NCBI RefSeq assembly: GCF_030160655.1
Contig: NZ_BSOT01000019.1
Span: 233,615-297,614 of the forward strand
DNA length: 64,000 bases
Origin: Agaribacter marinus
Lineage (GTDB): Bacteria > Pseudomonadota > Gammaproteobacteria > Enterobacterales > Alteromonadaceae
Direction of reading: 5' to 3'
Position 1 is the first letter of the stretch; each line of letters begins with the position of its first letter. The position numbers and the translations under genes are program-made. Below the pieces are notes generated by a model. It searched no databases. It was not told the origin of the DNA and worked only from the letters and a program-made list of their open reading frames with translations. This document shows, in pieces, positions 47,814-55,329 of this stretch.

Positions 47814-47844
47814 AAAATTGTATATCTAAAAATGAGGAATAAAA

Positions 47845-48414
47845 ATGAGGCTACCCCTTTTCCCATTATCGTCACATTTATTGCCTCAAGGTCGACTAGC
47901 ATTAAGAATATTTGAGCCGCGATATATCCGAATGGTGAAAGAAGTGTGTGCAGTGCAATCCGGCTTTGTTATTTGTATGATAAACGAAACTGGTGAACGA
48001 GCGCTAAATACTCACATATTTCCCATTGGGACATATTGTAAAGTGATTGATTTTGATATCTTGGATGATGGTTTATTAGGTGTAACAGTAGAAGGTCACT
48101 ACTGCGTTTCTATAAACAACATTGAAACTGAGCATGATGGCTTAAGGGTGGGTGACTGCAATGAAGCGAGTATTTGGCAGTCGAAATCTCCCAACAATGA
48201 TATTGAAAATATAAACGAAAAGTTACGAGAGGTTTTTCAGCAATACCCTGAAGTAAGCGAGTTATATGATGACGTGAGATTTAATGAAACTGAATGGGTC
48301 ATCAATCGTTGGCTTGAACTTTTACCGGTGGCAGCGGAGCAAAAACAACATTTCTTGAAAAGTGGAGATACACAAAAAGTTTTTCAATACCTGAATCAAC
48401 TAATTAAGCCCTAG
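47845..48414 (+). CDS. stand-alone LON N-terminal-domain protein
   Basis: Protein of 189 residues made of a LON substrate-binding (PUA-like) domain: LPLFPLSSHLLPQGRLALRIFEPRY and GTYCKVIDFDILDDGLLGVTVEG (in part), then a helical C-terminus. There is no AAA+ or protease domain, so it is not Lon protease. AGGAAT precedes the ATG. It is divergent from the lipid operon and upstream of the ECF sigma/ChrR pair, so it probably belongs to the same regulon. The role is unknown; substrate recognition is the family theme. Confidence 0.8.
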   Translation: MRLPLFPLSSHLLPQGRLALRIFEPRYIRMVKEVCAVQSGFVICMINETGERALNTHIFPIGTYCKVIDFDILDDGLLGVTVEGHYCVSINNIETEHDGLRVGDCNEASIWQSKSPNNDIENINEKLREVFQQYPEVSELYDDVRFNETEWVINRWLELLPVAAEQKQHFLKSGDTQKVFQYLNQLIKP

Positions 48415-48442
48415 TAGATTAACCAAATACTGCCAGCTAACA

Positions 48443-48475
48443 AACATTAATCTTTTTTAACTTTTAGTTAATGTT
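48443..48475. promoter_or_regulatory. 8-bp perfect inverted repeat upstream of the ECF sigma gene
   Basis: AACATTAA (48443-48450) and TTAATGTT (48468-48475) flank a 17-nt T-rich spacer, 56 nt before the sigma-factor ATG and 29 nt after the LON-gene stop. It may be a weak terminator of the LON gene or an operator; no regulator is proposed. Confidence 0.3.
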
Positions 48476-48530
48476 CCTTTAAGTATACTCAAATCATACT
48501 ATAGTAAAATCTATAAGAAGGTGTGGTCAG

Positions 48531-49145
48531 ATGCTAATTGGAATTCCGTTGGAAAATCAGAAAAGAGATGACGTAAAGCCGAAAGAATGTGCAGCAGAAA
48601 TGTCAGCGTACTTAGATACTGTTGCAAAAGAACGCTGTAAGTTGTCTTTTTGTAAGGTGTTTAGTTATTTTGCGCCGCGATTGCGTTCTTATGCACTGAA
48701 ACAAATGGGAAATGAAGCGTTAGCAATGGAGTTAGTGCAGGACACTATGTCGAATGTTTGGCAAAAAGCGCATTTGTTCAATGCTGAAAAAGGCTCACCT
48801 TCAACGTGGATTTTTACAATTGCTAGAAATATTCGTTTTGACATGCTTAGAAAGCTTCAGAATCGAAAAGAAGACGTTTGTTCAGACGATTTGTGGCCAG
48901 TCCTTTGTGAACAAACCGCTGATACTACATCAGCCCCATTAGATGAGCAGATAACGTTAGAGCAGGTAGGACAATTTTTTGAAAATCTACCGGTAAAACA
49001 AAAAGCTGTTGTGGAAGCTATATATATCGACGGAAAATCACAACAGGAAGTTGCTGATGAGTTACATATTCCCCTTGGCACAGTCAAATCAAGGACCAGA
49101 CTTGCTCTTCAGCGCTTGAAAGACATGTTAAAGGAACATGATTAA
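48531..49145 (+). CDS. ECF sigma factor of the RpoE/ChrR (ECF11-like) type
   Basis: Protein of 204 residues. Sigma region 2 (FSYFAPRLRSYALKQMGN, LVQDTMSNVWQKAHLF, STWIFTIARNIRFDMLRK) and region 4 (GKSQQEVADELHIPLGTVKSRTRLALQRLK) are present. It differs clearly from the rpoE at 10661. GAAGGTG lies upstream of the ATG. The next gene is a ChrR-like anti-sigma overlapping by 8 nt, so it is the partner of a zinc anti-sigma that responds to singlet oxygen or peroxides in relatives. Its likely targets are the neighbouring lipid operon and LON gene. Confidence 0.9.
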   Translation: MLIGIPLENQKRDDVKPKECAAEMSAYLDTVAKERCKLSFCKVFSYFAPRLRSYALKQMGNEALAMELVQDTMSNVWQKAHLFNAEKGSPSTWIFTIARNIRFDMLRKLQNRKEDVCSDDLWPVLCEQTADTTSAPLDEQITLEQVGQFFENLPVKQKAVVEAIYIDGKSQQEVADELHIPLGTVKSRTRLALQRLKDMLKEHD

Positions 49146-49878
49146 ATATCATCCATCTGAATGGGATATTGAAGATTTTGTTGCTGGTAACGTTTCCCCT
49201 GCGAAGTCCTTAATAACAGCTGCACATATAGATATGTGCAGCTGTTGTGCGATACGGGCTGAAAATGCGCATTTTCGACAAGCAAAAACATTAGAGTCTG
49301 AAAAATGTCAAAATGCGTTTGATGGAATGCATTCTATGATGCAGGCGATAACTGACAACAATATATCGACAACGAAAACAGAAACATCCGCCTGTCGCAA
49401 TACGCCTGATAATATAAACCAAATGTCATCTAGAAGAAAAATAGACGATTCAAGAATTTTGCACTTAGAAGGTAAAAGGTTTGCAGTACCAAAAACCTTG
49501 GCACGATACATCCCACAAAATGTTGTTTGGTCAAAGTATCTGGGTAAATTGTGGCAGGTGCCAATTAAAATAGGCGGCAGAAACTTAGCGTATTTTATTT
49601 ATCTTGAAGGAGGCGGCTATGTGCCTGAGCATACGCATGCAGGCACTGAGATGATATTGGTCATTGATGGGCAGTTTTCTGATGGGATTGGCTCGTATCG
49701 ACAGGGAGATGTTGTAACGTTTGATGAAAAACACACGCATTCCCCAGTAACAAAAGTCGGGGAAGGGTGTTTAATTTTTATTATTATCGACGAGCCATTG
49801 TCGTTTACAAATAGTTGGGCCAGAGTGATAAACCCTCTCAGTCAACTATACTTCAACCTTCATACTTCAAAGCGTTAA
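49138..49878 (+). CDS. ChrR-type zinc anti-sigma factor with C-terminal cupin
   Basis: Protein of 246 residues. The N-terminal anti-sigma domain has zinc ligands H5 and the H30-x3-C34-x2-C37 pattern (AAHIDMCSCC), matching ChrR His6, His31, Cys35 and Cys38. A linker of about 60 residues leads to a cupin domain (GGGYVPEHTHAGTEMILVIDG, FDEKHTHSP) that is needed for the singlet-oxygen response in Rhodobacter ChrR. It overlaps the sigma gene by 8 nt. It ends 12 nt before the convergent bamD. Confidence 0.92.
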   Translation: MIKYHPSEWDIEDFVAGNVSPAKSLITAAHIDMCSCCAIRAENAHFRQAKTLESEKCQNAFDGMHSMMQAITDNNISTTKTETSACRNTPDNINQMSSRRKIDDSRILHLEGKRFAVPKTLARYIPQNVVWSKYLGKLWQVPIKIGGRNLAYFIYLEGGGYVPEHTHAGTEMILVIDGQFSDGIGSYRQGDVVTFDEKHTHSPVTKVGEGCLIFIIIDEPLSFTNSWARVINPLSQLYFNLHTSKR

Positions 49879-49890
49879 TTGCTTAGACTC

Positions 49891-50664
49891 TTAGCGAATG
49901 TACTGACTATCTGGGTAATTTAATTTTAGGGTTTTAAGCGCATTATTTCTTAACTCCTCTAAACCCATTTGGTCATAGCTTTCCACCATTATTTCAAGTG
50001 CAGGCTGCGTAAGTGTAGTATCAGCATAATATTCGAGTACGTATCTTCCTCTATTAGCGGCAGCGACCCACGCTTCGCGACGCATGTAAAATCTAGCAAC
50101 TGCTATTTCATACTTCGCGAGTCTATTTTTGATGGATACCATACGTTTTTTAGCATCACCACTGTATTTAGAGTCAGGGTGTTTTTCCACCAATTTCCTA
50201 AAGTCTTCGAACGCTTCACGCGAATTACTAGGGTCTCTATCTGCACGATCAACGTTGAATAGATCTTGGAATAAGTTTGAATCTCGTTCCATGTTTGTTA
50301 AACCGCGCATATACATCGCATAGTCAACGTCAGAATGATTGGGATTCAATCTCACAAATCTATCAATAGTGGCAAGTGTTTGATCGGTATCGCCTGATTT
50401 GTAATATGAATAGATAAGATCTAACTGTACTTGGTGAGATAACTCACCAAAAGGAAAGCGTGAGTCAATGGAGCTTAAAATTTGAGCTGCGCCGCTGAAG
50501 TTACCCGTGTCCATATTTCTTTTAGCTTGTTGATATAACGCATTTGCCCCTTGATTAGCTATTATTTCTCGCTGTTCATCTTCTGAACTACTACAACCTG
50601 ACAAACCTAATAATGCGAGTGATGAAGCCGCTACTAACCAATATTTCATGTAAAATTTGCTCAT
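49891..50664 (-). CDS. bamD: outer-membrane assembly lipoprotein BamD
   Basis: 257 residues from ATG 50664. The N-terminus is a lipoprotein signal (KYWLVAASSLALLGLSGCSSS, lipobox LSGC), so starts further upstream (50730) are unlikely; Met at 50649 is an alternative. Five TPR-like repeats follow, with FPFGELSHQVQLDLIYSYYK and DYAMYMRGLTNM typical of BamD. It is part of the BAM complex for outer-membrane protein insertion. It is divergent from rluD, as in E. coli. Confidence 0.95.
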   Translation of the reverse strand: MSKFYMKYWLVAASSLALLGLSGCSSSEDEQREIIANQGANALYQQAKRNMDTGNFSGAAQILSSIDSRFPFGELSHQVQLDLIYSYYKSGDTDQTLATIDRFVRLNPNHSDVDYAMYMRGLTNMERDSNLFQDLFNVDRADRDPSNSREAFEDFRKLVEKHPDSKYSGDAKKRMVSIKNRLAKYEIAVARFYMRREAWVAAANRGRYVLEYYADTTLTQPALEIMVESYDQMGLEELRNNALKTLKLNYPDSQYIR

Positions 50665-50843
50665 AAATTTATTAAAAAATTCTCTTATACCGCAAGGGTC
50701 AAAAGATCGTAGTTTACACGATAAAATCATGTAGCACGATCATTAAAACGTGCGCATAACCAAAATGTTTCTGTGAAGTTAACCCTGCAAATTATGCCGT
50801 TCACTTGATATACTAATGCAAGAAAGATATTCCAGTAGGCATT

Positions 50844-51830
50844 ATGCAAACAAAAAGCAAAGTTATACATTTAGACGGTGTGATTCCTGAACACTTATTC
50901 AATAAGAGACTAGACCAGTGTCTGGCCGAAATGTTCCATGAATATTCGCGTTCGAAAATTAAAGAGTGGATTGAAGGTGATTGCGTTACCGTAGACGGGC
51001 AAGTAAATAATATACCTCGTACAAAAATGAAAGGGCGAGAATGTATTATTATTGAAGCAACGCAACTTACTCAAACAGCGAGTAAAGCAGAAGAAATCGC
51101 CCTTGATATTGTGTTCGAAGATGCGCATATATTAGTTATCAATAAACCTGCAGGCCTCGTTGTCCATCCAGGCGCAGGTAATCCTACAGGGACTATGCTG
51201 AATGCGTTGTTAGCTCATGTGCCAGATATAGATAAAATACCTAGGGCAGGAATTGTGCATCGTTTGGATAAAGATACAACAGGCCTTATGGTAGTCGCGA
51301 AAACCTTGCCGGCTCAAACACATTTAGTCGAACAATTGCAAAGCAGAAGTATGGGGCGTGAATACGAAGCAATTGTCATGGGAAATTTAATTGCAGGTGG
51401 TTCTGTTGACGCGGCAATAGGCCGTCATCCCTCAAAACGGACCTTGATGGCGGTAAGAGAGACCGGTAAACCTGCAGTAACGCACTATCGAGTAATTGAG
51501 AAGTTTAGAGCACATACACACCTTCGGTTAAAATTGGAGAGTGGACGAACGCATCAAATTAGAGTGCATATGACACACATCAAGCATCCTCTGGTTGGAG
51601 ACAATCAATATGGTGGGCGACCTAGGCCACCCAAAAAGGCGGTTGAAAGTTTTGCGCAGGCCTTGCGAGATTTTAAACGACAGGCACTTCATGCTGCGCA
51701 GCTGACACTTAACCACCCGAATACTAATGAGGAAATGTCTTGGCAGGTGCCTTTACCTAGCGACTTTAACAATATGTTAGCGATCATGCGTCAAGACGTA
51801 GCTGACAATCAGGATTTGATGGAATATTGA
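50844..51830 (+). CDS. rluD: 23S rRNA pseudouridine(1911/1915/1917) synthase RluD
   Basis: Protein of 328 residues. An N-terminal S4 RNA-binding domain (KRLDQCLAEMFHEYSRSKIKEW) is followed by the RluD catalytic domain with Asp in IVHRLDKDTTGLMVVAKT and GRTHQIRVHM. It modifies helix 69 of 23S rRNA. Its TGA stop overlaps the TTG start of pgeF by 3 nt, an order (bamD, rluD, pgeF, clpB) identical to E. coli. Confidence 0.96.
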   Translation: MQTKSKVIHLDGVIPEHLFNKRLDQCLAEMFHEYSRSKIKEWIEGDCVTVDGQVNNIPRTKMKGRECIIIEATQLTQTASKAEEIALDIVFEDAHILVINKPAGLVVHPGAGNPTGTMLNALLAHVPDIDKIPRAGIVHRLDKDTTGLMVVAKTLPAQTHLVEQLQSRSMGREYEAIVMGNLIAGGSVDAAIGRHPSKRTLMAVRETGKPAVTHYRVIEKFRAHTHLRLKLESGRTHQIRVHMTHIKHPLVGDNQYGGRPRPPKKAVESFAQALRDFKRQALHAAQLTLNHPNTNEEMSWQVPLPSDFNNMLAIMRQDVADNQDLMEY

Positions 51831-52570
51831 GGGTAATTACACCGCCAATTAACTTAGCGGAAAACGTTATTTGTTTCTCTACTACAGTCGATGGTGGCGT
51901 GAGTACAGGTGCGTACGAAAGCTTAAATTTAGCGCATCATGTACAGGATACCAATTGTGATGTTAGTCGAAATCGTCAGATTCTGAATGACTACATTAAG
52001 GGCATAGTTCCCCTTGCTAAGCCCGCCGTATACATGAATCAGCAACACACCACAATTGTTCAAGATATAGATAACTCTGCACTCAACCAAAACCTTGCTG
52101 TCGATGGTGTTTACACGTCAAAAGCACTGCAGCCGCTGGCTGTGATGACTGCGGATTGTTTACCAATCGTGTTGAGTGACGGCGATAAAATTGCAGCAAT
52201 TCACGCTGGCTGGCGAGGATTGGTCGGAAATATTTTGGGCAACGCCATCGCTAACTTTAGCAAGGCATCGTCAATATCTGTTTGGGTTGGGCCGGCGATA
52301 AGCTGTGCGAATTTTGAAGTGGGAGACGATACAATCGCGTTATTTGGTGCCCATGCGAAACACGTATACCCAGCAAGGTCGAAAAATAAAAAGCTCGTCG
52401 ATTTAAAGATGATTTGTCGAGACGAATTATTTAAGTTGGGTGTAACAAAAGTGTCGCTTGCAGAACACTGTACTTACGAAGATAAATGTTTTTTCTCTCA
52501 TCGCCGAACAATTCATTCAGGTCTTAAAAACACTGGACGCAATGCAACCTTCATACTAAAAACAACTTAA
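51827..52570 (+). CDS. pgeF: purine nucleoside phosphorylase/laccase-domain protein PgeF (YfiH)
   Basis: Protein of 247 residues. The family motifs are FSTTVDGGVS, LNLAHHVQD, VMTADCLPIVL (His/Cys metal site), AIHAGWRGLVGNIL and CANFEVGDD. The conserved His and Cys bind metal; the family acts on purine nucleosides and on misincorporated serine in peptidoglycan. The start is TTG 51827 overlapping the rluD stop; no better start exists nearby. It is followed by clpB after 74 nt. Confidence 0.92.
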   Translation: MRVITPPINLAENVICFSTTVDGGVSTGAYESLNLAHHVQDTNCDVSRNRQILNDYIKGIVPLAKPAVYMNQQHTTIVQDIDNSALNQNLAVDGVYTSKALQPLAVMTADCLPIVLSDGDKIAAIHAGWRGLVGNILGNAIANFSKASSISVWVGPAISCANFEVGDDTIALFGAHAKHVYPARSKNKKLVDLKMICRDELFKLGVTKVSLAEHCTYEDKCFFSHRRTIHSGLKNTGRNATFILKTT

Positions 52571-52585
52571 ATAAAGCGTTGTTCT

Positions 52586-52615
52586 CTTGAAATAATATCT
52601 TCGGATACCCACTTA
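52586..52615 (+). promoter_or_regulatory. candidate sigma-32 heat-shock promoter of clpB
   Basis: CTTGAAA at 52586-52592 and CCCACTTA at 52608-52615 are 15 nt apart. This fits the sigma-32 pattern CTTGAAA / CCCCATnT apart from the second half. It lies about 30 nt before the clpB start, and E. coli clpB is sigma-32-controlled. Confidence 0.6.
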
Positions 52616-52644
52616 ATTTATATGGAAATGACGGAGTTACCTCT

Positions 52645-55215
52645 ATGCGTTTAGATAAATTTACCAATAAATTTCAAGTGGCTATATCCGATGCTCAATC
52701 GCTGGCGTTGGGGCGTGATCATCAGTATATCGAACCCGTTCATTTGATGTCGGCGCTGCTAAATCAGCAAGGAGGTACCGTTAGGCCATTATTAGACATC
52801 GCTCAAGTCAATATGAACTCACTTCGTTCGTCACTAGCGGAAGCAATTGATAAGTTACCAAAAGTACAAGGCAATTTAGGGGATGTTCAGTTAGGGCGTG
52901 ATACTGTTCGCGCACTAAATTTGTGTGACAAACTAGCACAGCAGCGCAAAGATGATTTTATAACGTCGGAGGTGTTTGTTTTAGCCGCTGTAGAAGATTC
53001 TGGTGCGTTAGGCAAGATTTTGAAGCAACTGGGTTTAACGAAAGAGAAAGTTGAATCGAGTATCAATAAGCTTCGCGGTGGACAGAAGGTTACTGATCAA
53101 AATGCTGAAGATGTGCGTCAAGCATTAGAAAAATTTACGACAGACCTGACTGAAAGAGCGGAGCAAGGAAAGCTTGATCCCGTCATTGGTAGAGACGACG
53201 AGATACGCAGAACCGTGCAGGTACTGCAACGGCGCACTAAAAATAACCCGGTGTTAATTGGAGAGCCTGGGGTCGGTAAGACCGCCATTGCGGAAGGTTT
53301 AGCACAGAGAATCATTAATGGCGAGGTGCCTGAAGGTCTAAAAAACAAGCGAGTGCTTTCGTTAGACATGGGGTCACTATTGGCTGGCGCCAAGTATCGA
53401 GGAGAGTTCGAAGAGAGGCTTAAAGCTGTGCTCAATGAGCTTTCGAAAGAAGAAGGGCGCGTTATATTATTCATTGACGAATTGCATACAATGGTCGGTG
53501 CAGGAAAAAGTGACGGCGCGCTTGATGCTGGAAATATGTTAAAGCCTGCCTTAGCCAGAGGTGAACTGCACTGCGTAGGGGCGACCACTTTAGATGAATA
53601 TAAACAATACATCGAAAAAGATGCGGCACTGGAGCGTCGTTTCCAAAAAGTACTCGTTGATCAGCCAAGTGTTGAAGATACCGTCGCCATTCTGCGAGGT
53701 TTAAAAGAACGATATGAGCTTCATCATGCGGTCGATATAACCGATCCGGCACTTGTATCCGCTGCTAGTTTGTCACATCGCTATATTAGTGACAGACAAC
53801 TCCCTGACAAGGCGATTGATTTAGTGGATGAGGCTGCTTCAAGCATACGGATGCAAATTGATTCGAAACCTGAAGAAATGGATAAACTGGAGCGACGCAT
53901 TATTCAGTTAAAACTTGAAGAGCAAGCGTTAGCAAAAGAAACTGATTCGGCGAGTCACAAGCGTTTAGAGATTATTGAGCTGGAGCGTGAGCAGGCGGAA
54001 ATAAAATTTTCAGAGTTAGATACTATTTGGAAACGCGAAAAAGATGCTATGCAGGGTACTCAAGGGGTGAAAACTGAACTTGAACAAGCGAAGTTGGATT
54101 TGGAGATTGCCCGGCGTGCGTCTGATTTGAATCGTATGTCTGAATTGCAGTATGGCAAGATTCCTGAGTTAGAGCAGCGTTTAGAAAGGGCATCTGAGTT
54201 TGAATCTATCGACAACAAACTATTGAAGAACAAAGTCACTGAAGTTGAAATTGCCGATGTTCTCTCCCGCTGGACAGGTATTCCTGTTACTAAGATGCTC
54301 GAAAGTGAAAAAGAAAAATTAATACACATGGAATCAGTGTTAGCTAAACGAGTTGTTGGTCAAGGTGAAGCTGTAAAGGCGGTTTCTAATGCAATTCGTC
54401 GGTCTCGCGCTGGCCTAGCTGATCCTGACAAACCTATGGGGTCGTTTTTATTTTTAGGTCCCACCGGTGTCGGAAAAACAGAGTTGTGTAAAGCGCTAGC
54501 GAGTTTTATGTTTGATACTGAGAATGCGCTAATAAGAATTGATATGTCAGAGTTTATGGAAAAGCATTCTGTCGCTAGATTAGTAGGCGCGCCCCCTGGT
54601 TACGTAGGATACGAAGAAGGTGGTTATCTAACAGAAGCCGTCAGACGCAAACCTTACTCAGTTATTTTATTGGATGAAGTAGAAAAAGCACATCCTGATG
54701 TATTCAATATTTTGTTGCAAGTACTCGATGATGGCCGTTTAACTGATGGACAAGGACGAACCGTCGATTTTAAGAATACTTTGATTATCATGACGTCAAA
54801 TTTGGGCTCTGATATTATTCAATCGCAAAATGGCGCTGAAAATTATGCGGCGATGAAAAGTAGTGTAATGGGGGTTTTAGGCGAGCACTTTAGGCCTGAA
54901 TTCATAAATCGTGTTGACGATATCGTCGTTTTTCATTCATTAGAACGGACGCAGATTAAAGCCATCGCTAAAATACAATTAGCGGGCTTAAGACAGCGTT
55001 TACATGAAATGGACTACAAGTTTGAAATTTCTGGTAAAGCGCTAGATAAATTAGCGGAAGCTGGGTTTGATCCTGTTTTTGGGGCTAGGCCACTCAAACG
55101 TGTTATTCAAACTGAAATAGAAAACCCCTTAGCAGAAAAGTTACTCGCAGGTAGCTTGAGTAACGGCAGTGTGGTTCGAATTGATGTTGTTGATGATCAA
55201 CTTACTATTGTATAG
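52645..55215 (+). CDS. clpB: ATP-dependent disaggregase ClpB
   Basis: Protein of 856 residues (E. coli 857). An N-terminal Clp domain is followed by AAA-1 (Walker A GEPGVGKT, Walker [11 protein letters not shown]), a coiled-coil middle domain (about 405-525) and AAA-2 ([28 protein letters not shown]). It dissolves protein aggregates with DnaK. It ends in the convergent gap before prsT. Confidence 0.97.
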   Translation: MRLDKFTNKFQVAISDAQSLALGRDHQYIEPVHLMSALLNQQGGTVRPLLDIAQVNMNSLRSSLAEAIDKLPKVQGNLGDVQLGRDTVRALNLCDKLAQQRKDDFITSEVFVLAAVEDSGALGKILKQLGLTKEKVESSINKLRGGQKVTDQNAEDVRQALEKFTTDLTERAEQGKLDPVIGRDDEIRRTVQVLQRRTKNNPVLIGEPGVGKTAIAEGLAQRIINGEVPEGLKNKRVLSLDMGSLLAGAKYRGEFEERLKAVLNELSKEEGRVILFIDELHTMVGAGKSDGALDAGNMLKPALARGELHCVGATTLDEYKQYIEKDAALERRFQKVLVDQPSVEDTVAILRGLKERYELHHAVDITDPALVSAASLSHRYISDRQLPDKAIDLVDEAASSIRMQIDSKPEEMDKLERRIIQLKLEEQALAKETDSASHKRLEIIELEREQAEIKFSELDTIWKREKDAMQGTQGVKTELEQAKLDLEIARRASDLNRMSELQYGKIPELEQRLERASEFESIDNKLLKNKVTEVEIADVLSRWTGIPVTKMLESEKEKLIHMESVLAKRVVGQGEAVKAVSNAIRRSRAGLADPDKPMGSFLFLGPTGVGKTELCKALASFMFDTENALIRIDMSEFMEKHSVARLVGAPPGYVGYEEGGYLTEAVRRKPYSVILLDEVEKAHPDVFNILLQVLDDGRLTDGQGRTVDFKNTLIIMTSNLGSDIIQSQNGAENYAAMKSSVMGVLGEHFRPEFINRVDDIVVFHSLERTQIKAIAKIQLAGLRQRLHEMDYKFEISGKALDKLAEAGFDPVFGARPLKRVIQTEIENPLAEKLLAGSLSNGSVVRIDVVDDQLTIV

Positions 55216-55278
55216 ATCCATTCGCTTAAAAAGTGAATAGCGTTGGTCGAATCATTTATAACAAGTATTGTGTGATTA

Positions 55279-55297
55279 CGCATACGAGAAGTATGCG
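55279..55297 (+). terminator. hairpin downstream of clpB
   Basis: CGCATAC (55279-55285), loop GAGAA, GTATGCG (55291-55297), followed by CAATTTTC. It lies 63 nt after the clpB stop in the gap between convergent genes. The T tract is poor, so it is only a moderate terminator candidate. Confidence 0.4.
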
Positions 55298-55329
55298 CAA
55301 TTTTCAGATGTACTAGCTAGGATTAAAAA

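Noticed and set aside
48415..48530. TGATC-type promoter upstream of the ECF sigma gene
   Set aside because: No TGATC-like -35 found here, so self-regulation by the sigma factor is not claimed.
50731..50843. Sigma-E promoter upstream of bamD
   Set aside because: bamD is a sigma-E target in E. coli, but no GGAACTT / TCAAA pair with correct spacing is seen on the minus strand.
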